Positions 23,020-34,232 of a DNA stretch of 64,000 bases are shown here, in pieces; within the stretch, counting starts at the first letter, position 1, and each line of letters opens with the position of its first letter. The notes under the pieces are model-generated. The model was not told the origin of the DNA and made no database searches. It worked only from the letters and a program-made list of their open reading frames with translations. Both the position numbers and the translations under genes were made by a program. Source of the DNA: Apoderus coryli (lineage: Eukaryota; Arthropoda; Insecta; Coleoptera; Attelabidae); assembly GCA_911728435.2 (NCBI GenBank), contig OU452202.1:14177135-14241134 (forward strand), in the 5' to 3' direction.

Positions 23020-23156
23020 CGAGATGTCTCGTCTCATCTTGAGCTTGTCTCGATGGATTTTATCTCGTCTCGAAATTCGAGACAAAATGCTCTCGAGACG
23101 AGACAAAACGGTTCCGAGACGAGACGTCTTGTGTCTCGTGTCTCGCAGCAACTCTA
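23020..23156. repeat. CGAGACGAGAC repeat block, right
   Basis: GATGTCTCGTCTC, GAGACGAGAC and related units in both orientations make the right end of the 2.9-kb element. Confidence 0.8.
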
Positions 23157-23164
23157 AATTAACC

Positions 23165-25117
23165 TTAGGTAGATAAAAAAAATGTAGACGTATCCTGGAT
23201 GGACAGAGTACGTAAATGAAAGTAAAATATTTCTAATTAAAATTGATTTTCTCCAATTAAATTGTTCATATATCCTTTCTGTAACAGCTCTTTTCTGTTA
23301 TGATTAACAAAACTCATCGAGAAAGGGGATCTACTATAATTAAAACTGAATCCTGTCACACACAATGATGATCATTTTTCATCATAGGAAGTCGCCTAAT
23401 ATCCTTTGTAAACTTTATAAGTATGATTTTATAATCTACAGTACCTACTAGACAATGGTGTAATATAATATATGATGAAATGCTACATAATATTCTTCTC
23501 TACCTGGTGCTTTTGTAGAAAATTATTAATTATCTATTCGTAGGGTGAGAGTTAATGTTTGCAACTAGCCAACAAATTTGATGGGATACAAAGACCAAAG
23601 TTAACCAAGTGCCTTTCTATTTGTCAATGGGAAACAACCCCTTGTGTGTGCACCATGTGACATGAAATTATATTTAAATTGAAGATACGACTAGGATAGT
23701 CGTTTTGTGTTACCTTAGAACTAAACTAATTTAATTTTAAACTTGTAAAATGGAGAAAGTTAAGCTTGAAACCCACTAGCAACTAGGTTTAAGTGTATGA
23801 TGTCGTGTGCATGTAATACGCCACGTGATGACACGTTCATTTATTTTATACATTTTAATCAGAAAACTTGTCAGTAGCTTCTCATACGTTACGGAATGTA
23901 CAAGCTACAAGCAGTTCATGTAGAACAATGTGCTGCAGGAGGAGACCGCTACAAATTGTTTGCATAGGCTACGAGAGTAGATTAAGGCGGAGATCTAACG
24001 CATGTTGTATCAAGGCAAGGCGCATTAACAATTAACAAGCGAACTACGTCACTGGAGACCGGCTTGCTTTATCACGTTATTATTTACAGTTATAAACATT
24101 TATCTATGCGCATTTTTTCCATTTCCAAAGTTAAAACATTAGTGTTATAATTCAGGTTATTACAATAATTTTAAATTTATTTTTAGGGAGTTACAAAATT
24201 TGTCTATGTTTTGTTTTGCTGAATACTTTTCAAAACGTTCTCGTCTAAAAAACTGTAATGTATTTTTGATTTGCCTTAAAGAATATTCTTGTAAAAAGTT
24301 TTTGCATTAAAAATAGGTAGATATTTTATAAAATTTTGCATTACATATTCCAGTGTCACAAGGTTGTTTTCGGTTTATATCTCGGTAAAAATATGCTCTC
24401 TAGTTTTTTTGTACCTAGTATTATGAACTTTAAACAAAACACATAATATAATATAATAATAATATTCACAAAAACACCAAAATGTCTAAACTCTTATTCA
24501 AGGAAGTATAAAATTCTTTCAGTATCAGCTTTCAACAGTATCGTAACGAAAACGCCAATGTCAAAAACAATAAACGATAAACTAAATTTGCGCTAATCTA
24601 GTGGCCACAGAACTCCGGTTACGTCACGACCCCCGCGCCTTCGTATCAACGTGCATCGGCAACATCGGAGAATTTTGAATCGTCACCCGATGGTGTGGGC
24701 GCAGTTAAAATAAGTTAATATTCGATGGTGTGGGTCTAATGTGTACCTACGTAGCGTAGTTAATTAATTAGAAGAATATACGCATACATTTGCGTCAAAT
24801 GCGATGGGTGCTAGTGTGTTTTGTTTGTGCAGGGATGCATCTAACTAACACTTAGAAGAGTCCGGCCGATATTTTGTCGTCGATCGGCTGTCTGGCCTTG
24901 ATGTTTAAATTTGGTCGGACCGATAAAATGGCGCTGATTATTTTGATCTGGTCGTGCTAATGCAATTTCATATAATATACATACATAGGTACGTGAAGTA
25001 TACGTCCGACACATCTATCGTCCCGATAAAATATCTGTCCACCCTAATGTGAACGGGCGCTCAGTTTACGTCTGAGTGACCTATTCGCTCTGAACCTCTA
25101 AATCAATGCAAGTAATA
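23165..25117. other. Stretch without a recognised gene
   Basis: About 2 kb with no convincing exon. The first 60 bp is the 3' remnant of the split RTE copy. A locally GC-richer patch at 24600-24720, with GATGGTGTGGG twice, stands out but I cannot assign it. Confidence 0.4.
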
Positions 25118-25640
25118 TACAGGGTATTTCAAAAACACGCGGCGATATTTAAGCGGTTGATTTCTCACGTTATTTTATGAAAAAAGTTCCCATAAACATA
25201 TTTCCGGAAATGCATTGTTTTCTGTAAAGAACGGTTTTTTTTTAATTAAGTCAAATATCTTTTTACCGATTTCTGTGGAATTTGGAAGCGTTGTTGCTAG
25301 AGTTAGGGGGCTTATAGGGTCCTAACTAGATAGATTATTAAATCCAGTGGCGTTAGGGGGACAACTTAATACAAATTGGTGACAATAAAATGTACGCCAC
25401 TGACTGTAATTTAACATCGATATTGTCTTGAGATAATAAAGCAACTTTTTTATCTCTTGTAATTTTTTCATATGTTGCTTCGTTTACGAGATAAAAAATT
25501 AAAACATTTTTTAACATATTATACCAAGAATATTTGCGAATCATTTGACTAAAAATCAGAAAGTTGATGTTATTTGCAGCAATCATTTTCAATCTGTTAA
25601 ATTTGTTGCCGTCCCTTAACATAAATCACTATACAAAATG
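25118..25640. other. Mariner-like terminus and short hairpin
   Basis: A TACAGGGTATTTC terminus-like motif at 25118, and a 58-bp hairpin with CAGTGGCGT / ACGCCACTG ends at 25347-25404. No coding sequence. Confidence 0.4.
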
Positions 25641-26232
25641 CCGACATGACTGACATTCAACTTACTGACCGAATTCAGAGTATGTAGTAGGTTTTGCAAA
25701 AACATTCTTTCGTCGTTATTTACTCACAAGTATTTATTATTATTTGACAATTTATTTCTGTTCCAGTGCAACATTTTATTATAAATAAAAAATAAGTGCC
25801 AAACTATGGCGATTTTTCTTGAAGAAGTTTAAATAAGAGCTAAAAATACTGAAAACTTATTTAAAACATTATGTGTGAAACTGGCTTTAAATTTAACAAT
25901 AAAAAATCCAGGGCCGTTTTTAAAAAAACGAAGTTGATAATGGTTTTTCAAAAACGAAACATCGTAGTGACAATTTGTAAACGCTATCTTTTTCTCCACA
26001 ATAAGGAAGTCCTTTTAATTTTTGTATATCTATGTATGTTTAATAAATAAAAACTAAAATCGCAAAAAATAGTTTTTTCAAAAATTCTCGAAAACGGCTG
26101 AAGTCACTTTACTTTTGAAAACACAATTTAAAATGTGTTTAAATTGTACAACTTTTCTGTAATTTAACCGATATTGTAACTCCTACCGTTTCCAAGATTC
26201 CAATGCTATCCCATTCTTATATTGGACACAGT
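25640..26232. repeat. Repeat family C, copy 1
   Basis: Shares several blocks with the 34.2-36.3 kb complex: AAGTGCCAAACTATGGCGATTT, AAATCCAGGGCCG, TTCTCGAAAACGGCT and the closing AATGCTATCCCATTCTTAT. About 590 bp, no coding frame. Confidence 0.65.
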
Positions 26233-27028
26233 GTATATATATATAGTTTTTGTGGAGTAGACGCCGTTGCATTTCCTGAATACATAATATTCAAACAGCA
26301 TTCAAACTTAGCTTACAAAATATTATTTTAAAGAAAAACAAACCAACAAAACCTGGGAAAAATTATTTATATTCATGTAAAAACGTCAAATTAATTTAAC
26401 TATGATTTTTAGGTTTGTTGTAATTGATAACAAAAAGATCACTTGATATCTGCTACAATGCAATGTTGTGAACTAACGCTCATTATAATAATAATTATAC
26501 GAGAAATAATTTAATTTGAGCCTCTGTTATGCAGGTATACTAATATTAATCCGGTTTATACAATATATAAATTCTGCCTTCCTGGAACCAAACTGTACAT
26601 TATTAAAAATTATTCGCTCACGTAATTCCCTTTAATTGGTGGTGGTTTCCTATCTTAATTTATGTTCAGAAAAATATAGACACGTGTAGCTTTTTCTATG
26701 CAATATTAAAGTAACTTAAACATTATGCATCTTCTTTATAAGTTTAATTAAAATGTTTCTATTATTGGCGATAATATATTCGTGATTTTTTTTCTGCAAA
26801 GAAGAACGTTATTCTAATATTCTTGTAGCAATAACGTCAGGATCATTTAGATTTGGAAAAAGCATAGCATAAAATATTAACTTCCTATGTTAATACTCGT
26901 ACAAGGTAAATTTCAAAAAGTGTTCTTGCTGTGTTAAAATTAGGAAATGCGTACCACAAACTACTCGTATTATCTATCCTTGACAATTTTTCTAAAATAC
27001 TTTCATGCGATAACATGTTGTATTACAC
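26233..27028. other. Stretch without a gene
   Basis: A TA microsatellite at 26233, then AT-rich sequence with nothing recognised. Confidence 0.4.
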
Positions 27029-27545
27029 GCCCCACCGGTTGCATTTTCGTCGATCCTAATGGGTTCAGTTATGAGAGTAAATTCTAAGCATTTTTTGATT
27101 GGTAGAAAATCTAAAAGGAAACCTTAAAATAGGTTCAAGCTGGTAGAACGTCTGGAATATTGTGCACATATTTTAAACTTGTGGAATGGTACTTATTGTG
27201 GTGTCTGTATCTTCTCACAAAAATATATGTTTAGAGATTCACAGAGATTCAGCTTCCAAGTTTTATTTAATTTGATTTAATTGTTTGGGAGCAGAAATTA
27301 GCAATATTTCAAACCTTTCTTCCACTATGAATGATGGTTGATTAAAGCTTCTGTACCCGGCGAGAACTTTGTGTTTTATTTAAGTTTATGCATGTCAATG
27401 CAATTCAAAATTAAGCATCTCGCAAAAATAATTGAAAATTGCTGAATTATAGGAATCGCGACATTCTTCACCAATCAAATTCGCCTAAATTTCTACAATA
27501 ACTGAATCCATTAGGATCGGCGAAAATGCGTAATGTGTGTTTAAT
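27029..27545. mobile_element. Inverted-repeat DNA element, 0.5 kb
   Basis: Arms at 27041-27112 and 27470-27532 share GCATTTTCGTCGATCCTAAT and CAGTTAT in inverted order. The central 350 bp is non-coding. A MITE-like element. Confidence 0.7.
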
Positions 27546-28670
27546 CTGGCTGTGCTTTCCTTTCAACTTTGGCTAATCTGGAACTAGTTTCCGTGCTCTA
27601 TAAAAAATAGATTTTAGAAAAATCTTGCAAGCATCAAAATAAAATGCCAAACGCCTACACAACTCTTTTCAAATGTGGATACGACAGCTCTAAACAGGTC
27701 AATAATTATCTGATACATTTTCCAGAAAAATTGCATTTAGTAAATAAGATGGTTCATCTGGAAATGGTCTTCATCGTCTCAAAGAACATCAAAATGGTTA
27801 TACCCGTCTTTATCTCAATTTTTTTTTTCAGCTCGTTCACAATACTTTCCCTGTGCGGGAAAGTAATTAAATAATTTTGCCAAAAATAGTTAAAAATAAA
27901 AATACGTTAGTAGGTATTAATAAATAAATAAACTTTCATTCAGTTGTAAAAACTTCCGCATCGATGCTAATTCCAATTCAAAAAATAAATATAATTCCTT
28001 TTGTATACACTAAAATTTAAACAATCCGATTTTTATATTCTAAATTGGAAAACTTCTGAACAAATGGAATAATATGGAAAGTTTAGTGATAACGCCTCTA
28101 TGCACTCCAACTAAATTATTTTAAATATATTATTACATTAGCTAGCTATGGGGCTTTGTGTTTATTTTGTGTTTAATCTGCCAGTGGAAGTAATATTATG
28201 ATTTACTCCTAGGTTTATTAAAATAGTCATTTTCAGCGGTTAAGTGTAAAACAAAAAATTATTTGTGAGGGTTATCTGAAAAATTGTGTACCTTAAAATC
28301 AATTGTTACACAAAGATGCAAAGTCGGAAGTGCAGTTTATGAGAATTGTGTTAGTTTGTGTAAACTTTCTCATTATAATTATATAATATACATCTGACCA
28401 GTGGCGGCTCGTCGAGGGAGGCTAAGGAGGCTACGCGTCATTAGCAAATTACCCCACACTTTCTGCTTTTAAACTAGGTTTTAAAATCTATAAAATTTTA
28501 ATAGGTAATCGATAACTAAATTACGAAGTGTAAAATCGAAAAAATTATCAATACCTCAATTAAATAATCTAAATAAGAAATCAAACCTGTCAAAGCTTTT
28601 GTTTTTTGTTGCTGCGAGAAGTTTACATTATTTATTTTACGAATTGCCTGTTACATAAAGCAACAAGACT
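27546..28670. other. Stretch without a recognised gene
   Basis: No convincing exon. CAGTGGCGGCTCG at 28390 looks like a hAT left terminus, but I find no partner end. Confidence 0.4.
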
Positions 28671-28676
28671 TTCAGT

Positions 28677-28790
28677 TATGTTGGAAATTTGTTTAACACT
28701 ACCATGCTTTCACCAGACGGCTGTTTCGTCGTTCCACGACTCATCGCAGGCAGTGTGACCCAAATTTCCAACATTTACGAAGAGCTTATA
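28677..28790 (+). repeat. Half copy of the foldback element
   Basis: Matches the left half of 3749-4028 (GTTATGTTGGAAATTTGTTT through AATTTCCAACATTTACGAAG) but has no second half. Confidence 0.75.
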
Positions 28791-28817
28791 CTAGCACGAG
28801 AAATGATTGAGAGAGAG

Positions 28818-28972
28818 AGAGAGATGTTTTTGGCGACATCTAGCGTGAGCAGGCAATATGCCCGGTGAAACAGTTCACAAACGATGGCCGGACAAGAAGT
28901 AACAACTCCATTATATCATATTCCAACACTAGGTGCGCCCGATTCCCCTAGCGGGGAGGCTTTATTCCTAAA
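28818..28972 (+). repeat. Repeat family A, copy 2
   Basis: GCGACATCTAGCGTGAGC through GATGGCCGGACAAGAAGTAA to a CCCCTAGCGGGGAGGCTTTATT end. A GA microsatellite precedes it. Confidence 0.65.
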
Positions 28973-29067
28973 GCTGAATATTTTTTGTTCTGCATCAACC
29001 GCCTTTGATGAAGCACGTTTATTCCAATCATAAATAGAACTACACAGGTATTTTTACAGTGCTCAAA

Positions 29068-32000
29068 CAAAAAAATCAAAGTGTAGGATCCAAAATATAT
29101 CAGTTTAATATCTGAAGGTACCGAGAGGAGTACTTCTTGGCTATAACATTTTTAATCATATTAATTAAATATACAACAAAACAAAAAAATCAAAGTGTAG
29201 TATCCAAAATATATCAGTTGAATATCTGAAGGTCCCGAGAGAAGTACTTCTTGGCTACAATATTTTAAATAATATTAATTAAATATACAACAAAACAAAA
29301 AAAAAATCAAAGTGTAGGATCCAAAATATATCAGTTAAATTTCTGAAGGTCCCGAGAGGAGTACTTCTTGGCTATAACATTTTTAATCATATTAATTAAA
29401 TATACAACAAAACAAAAAAATCAAAGTGTAGTATCCAAAATATATCAGTTGAATATCTGAAGGTCCCGAGAGAAGTACTTCTTGGCTACAATATTTTAAA
29501 TAATATTAATTAAATATACAACAAAACAAAAAAAAAAACAAAGTGAAGTATCCAAAATATATCAGTTCAATTTCTGAAGGTCCCGAAAAAAGTTCTTCTT
29601 GGCTATAATATTTTAAATCATATTAATTAAATATACAACAACAAACAAATAAATCAAAGTGTGGTATCCAAAATATATCAGTTCAATTTCTGACGGTCCC
29701 GAGAGTAGTACTTCTTGGCTATAACATTTTAAATCATATTAATTAAATATACAACAAAACAAAAAAATCAAAGTGTAGTATCCAAAATATATCAGTTCAA
29801 TTTCTGAAGGTCCCGAGATGAGTACTTCTTGGCTATAACATTTTAAATCATATTAATTATATATACAATAAAAACAAAAAAATCAAAGTGTAGTATCCAA
29901 AATATATCTGTTCAATTTCTGAAGGTCCCGAGAGAAGTACTTATTAGCTATAACATTTTAAATCTTATTAATTAATTATACAACAAAACAAAAAAATCAA
30001 AGTGTAGTATCCAAAATATATCAGTTCAATTTCTGAAGGTCCCGAGAGGAGTACTTCTTGGCTATAACATTTTAAATCATATTAATTAAATATACAATAA
30101 AAACAAAAAAATCAAAATGTATTATCCAAAATATATCTGTTCAATTTCTGAAGGTCCCGAGAGAAGTACTTCTTGGCTATAACATTTTAAATCATATTAA
30201 TTAAATATACAATAAAAACAAAAAAATTAAAGTGTATTATCCAAAATATATCTGTTCAATTTCTGAAGGTCCCGAGAGAAGTACTTCTTGGCTATAACAT
30301 TTTAAATCATATTAATTAAATATACAATAAAAACAAAAAAATTAAAGTGTATTATCCAAAATATATCTGTTCAAGTTCTTAAGGTCCCGAGAGGAGTACT
30401 TCTTGGCTATAACATTTTAAATCATATTAATTAAATATACAATAAAAACAAAAAAATCAAAGTGTAGTATCTAAAATATATCTGTTCAATTTCTGAAGGT
30501 CCCGAGAGAAGTATTTCTTGGCTATAACATTTTAAATCTTTTTAATTAAATATACAACAAAACAAAAAAAAAACAAAGTGAAGTATCCAAAATATAGCAG
30601 TTGAATTTCTGAAGGTCCCGAGGGGAGTATTTCTTGGATATAACATTTTAAATCATATTAAATAAATATACAACAAAACAAAAAAATCAAAGTGTAGTGT
30701 CCAAAATATATCAGTTCAATTTCTGAAGGTCCCGAGAGGAGTACTTCTTGGCTAAAACATTTTAAATCTTATTAATTAAATATACAAAAAACCAAAAAAA
30801 AAACAAAGTGTAGTATCCAAAATATATCAGTTGAATTTCTGAAGGTCCCGAGAGAAGTACTTCTTGGCTATAACATTATTTTAAATCATATTAATTAAAT
30901 ATACAACAAAGCAAAAAAAAACAAAGTTTAGTATGCAAAATATATCAGTTGAGTTTCTGAAGGTCCCGGGAGAAGTACTTCTTCACTATAACAGGTTAAA
31001 TCATATTAATTAGATATACAAGAAAACAAAAAAAAAAAACAATGTGTAGTATCCAAAATATATCAGTATAATTTCTGAATGTCCCGAAAGAAGTACTTCT
31101 TGGCTATAACATTTTAAATCTTTTTAATTAAATATACAACAAAACAAATAAAAAAACAAAGTGAAGTATCCAAAATATATCAGTTGTATTTCTGAAGGTC
31201 CCGAGAGAAGTACTTCTTCACTATAACATTTTCAAACTTATTAATTAAATATACAACAAAACAAAAAAATCAAATTGTAGTATCAAAAATATATAAGTTC
31301 AATTTCTGAAGGACCCGAGAGAAGTACTTCTTGGCTATAACAGTTTAAATCATATTAATTACATATGTTAGCAATCATCCCCTGTAAAGTACATTCCGAC
31401 GTGGGTTGCCTACGTCACACCAGACAAACAGGTTTTTGTTTACGATATAACAAGGGTGGCCGAACGACTAATGAGAGAGGACCAGAAGATAAGAAAATGT
31501 AATAGTGGAAAGATGTTAATAAGTGCTGTTAGAAATACGTTGTTTTATGTGAGGACAAATAATAAATGATTTTGGGTGTGGTTTTGAGACTTTTATTAAA
31601 TAATTTTAAAATAAAGAAGAATATTTTTTACACATATAAAAGAAAACAAAAAAAAAAAAACAAAGTGTAGTATCCAAAATATATCAGTTCAATTTCTGAA
31701 GGTCCCGAGAGGAGTACTTCTTGGGTATAACATTTTAAATCATATTTATTAAAAATATACAACAAAACAAAAAAATCAAAATGTAGTAAAATATATCAGT
31801 ATAATTTCTGAATGTCCCGAAAGAAGTGCTTCTTGGCTATAACAGTTTAAATCATATTAATTAAATATACAACAAAACAAAAAAAAACAAAGTGTAGTAT
31901 CCAAAATATATCAGTTTAATATCTCCCGAGAGAGGTACTTCTTGGCTATGGAATTTTGATTCTTATTAATTAAATATGCAACAAAACAAAAAACACAATG

Positions 32001-32835
32001 TGTAGAATCCAAAATATATCAGTTTAATCTCTGAAGGTCTCGAGAGAGGTACTTCTTGGCTATGGAATTATGAATCTTATTAATTAAATAAGCAACAAAG
32101 CAAAGAAAAACATAAATGTAGTATCCAAAATATATCAGTTGAATTTCTGAAGTTCCAGAGAGAACTACTTCTTGGCTATAACATTTTGAATCTTATTAAT
32201 TAAATATTCAAAAAAATAATGCGTAGTAGTATCCCAAAAAATATCAGTTTAATATCTGAAAGTTCCGAGCGGGGTACTTCTTGGCTATAACATTTTAAAT
32301 CTTATTTTAAATATACAATAAAACAAAAAACAAACAACGTGTAGTATCCAAATTATATCAGTTTAATTTCTGAAGGCCCCGAGAGAAGTACCTCTTGGCT
32401 ATGGCATTTTGCATCTTTTTAATTAAATATGCAGCCATCCAAAATATATCAGTTTAATTTCTAAGGTCCCGAGAGAGGTAATTTTTGGCTATGAAATTCT
32501 GACATTTTAATTAATTACTCATAAAAACGAAAAAACAAAGTGTAGTATCCAAAATAAGTACTTCTTGGCTATGGCATTTTGAATCTTATTAATTAAATAT
32601 ACAACAAAACAAAAAAAAAAACAAAGTGTATTATCCAAAATATATCAGTTTAATATCTGAAGGTCCTGAGAGACGTACTTCTTGGCTATGGCATTTTGCA
32701 TCTTATTAATTAAATTTACGACAAACCAAAAAAAAACAATGTGTAGTGTCCAATATATATCAGTTTAAATTCTGCAGGTCCCGAGAGAAGTAGTTTTTGG
32801 ATAAGGCATTTTGAATCTTACTAATTAAATATTTA
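29068..32835 (+). repeat. Satellite array, about 30 units of 114-117 bp
   Basis: Units carry AAAGTGTAGTATCCAAAATA, then TCTGAAGGTCCCGAGAG, AAGTACTTCTTGGCTATAAC and TTAATTAAATATACAAC. The first spacings between CAAAATAT anchors are 114, 117 and 114 bp. Units 1-2 are repeated as a pair in units 3-4, and three nearly identical units lie at about 30090-30360, both signs of recent local amplification. Units decay and shorten toward the 3' end (32200-32835). A solo LTR splits the array at 31366-31632. Confidence 0.95.
31366..31632 (+). mobile_element. Solo LTR inside the satellite
   Basis: A 267-bp sequence starting TGTTAGC and ending TTTTACA, flanked by a 4-bp CATA duplication (31362-31365 and 31633-31636), interrupts one satellite unit. 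It contains AATAAA-type signals near its end. TG...CA ends and a short duplication are what a solo LTR of a retrotransposon leaves. No internal domain is present. Confidence 0.75.
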
Positions 32836-32867
32836 CCAGGGAAACATAATACTGAAAGCTAACATTC

Positions 32868-33210
32868 ACCAGCACCATAATACCACTTAACACATTTTTA
32901 ACTGAAATAAAATTAATAACAAAATTTCAACACACACCAGCACCATATTATCGCTTGATAACACATTTGTAATTGAACTAAAATTAACTACAAATTTTCA
33001 CCACTGAAACATTAGGGTTAACTGGAAAATTTCACGTAAAACTGCGAACATCGATTTAAAAACCCGTTTCACATGCCTTGTACCCAATCACGGCAAAAAC
33101 CGATCACATAATGTACCGAAAACTATCACACCAGCAGCACAGTTTATTATTATTCTATGCCAGCAGTACCGTTTAACAACATATTTACAACTGAAATAAA
33201 ATAGGTAATA
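32868..33210 (+). repeat. Degenerate 70-bp repeats after the satellite
   Basis: Three or four imperfect copies of CCAGCACCATAATACC followed by AACACATTTTTAACTGAAAT and AAATTAATAAC (32868, 32936, 33130). Confidence 0.6.
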
Positions 33211-34232
33211 CAGCAGCATTCTATCAAAATGTACAAAAACATTGGCAAAAAACAACGATCGATATGCCTAACTGATAAACACAATATAAAATTGTAAATA
33301 CAAAACAGCGTATAGCATATATAAAAAGAATAATAATGGTAGTTGAAATGTATATTTTCTAGGCATATTTGATGTATTTAAAATAAATCTGTAAGTTATA
33401 GTAATAGGTATACACGTACAGAGTGTGTCTCCATTCGACCGACAATATTTTTTTTTCCATTTATTGTTCATAAGAGTACAATTTTATTCGTTAAGCAGGA
33501 AGGAGCGTAATTTCATAATGACCAAAAGAAATTTCGCGATTTTATAAACCCTAGCTAAGGAATCAGTCGCTAAAGCAGTAGCAAGATCATTTAGATTATA
33601 AATGTCTAGCACGGCCACAAGTTCTAATTTGGGCCATGAGTCGAGTTAACTAGATAGGACATATGAGTTTTAGATAATGAGGTAGCCTGTTATAAGTGAA
33701 ACAGTTCGAGAACAGAGGACAAGAAGAGATTGATAGTCTGTTTAAATCTCTATGTTTCAAGAAGTTGTGGTATGTATTGAGAATTAAGTTATGATCTCTA
33801 GAGAACCAGAGATGACCACCTTCAGGCACATTGTAAAATTGCTTCAACTGTAAAATCCAGTTATATTTACATTCTGAGCCAGTATTTAAAGAAGAGGGTC
33901 TACGATAACAAATTTTTGGCAAACGTGAATTCAAGCGTCTTTCGCTATGAGAGGCTCAATTTAAATATTATATACTTAATGCTATGACATCCGTCTCCAA
34001 TCTAACTACAAAATCAGGTGTATTTCTGGGCAATCAAGGGACCTTTTTGAAAAAGCCAACCTGAGCACGCTCTAGGACATCTTGATATCTTAGTCCCCAA
34101 ATCCCTACTATAAGTTAAGGATGCCGGAACTGTACTATTATATACTTTCATCCTCGTCTCCCAGGAGTTCGTCTTGCACTCCTCGATAGAACATTATAAT
34201 TATTATACCCTTAAAAGGCTTAGTTGTGTAGA
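33211..34232. other. Stretch without a recognised gene
   Basis: A minus-strand open frame of about 95 codons at 33650-33934 has LINE-like composition but no motif I can name. No other feature. Confidence 0.35.

Larger units (their letters stand above)
20238..23156. mobile_element. 2.9-kb hAT-like element with CGAGA-repeat termini
   Basis: The left end TACAGTTGCCACGAGACGAG and the reverse-complemented right end TAGAGTTGCTGCGAGAC form a terminal inverted repeat, flanked by an imperfect 8-bp duplication. The 8-bp duplication and the TA.AGTTGC start fit the hAT superfamily. Both ends (20238-20475 and 23020-23156) are built from many CGAGACGAGAC units in both orientations. I find no hAT transposase inside. 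The interior carries an inverted RTE scrap, a P-like element and an RTE insertion. It interrupts an older RTE copy. Confidence 0.7.

Noticed and set aside
28388..28440. hAT-like left end CAGTGGCGGCTCG
   Set aside because: No inverted partner or 8-bp duplication found nearby.
29068..32835. CRISPR-like regular repeats
   Set aside because: Repeats are contiguous 114-117-bp units without unique spacers, in a eukaryotic context; this is satellite DNA.
33650..33934. 94-codon minus-strand frame
   Set aside because: Somewhat LINE-like composition but no RT, endonuclease or zinc motif; not enough to call.
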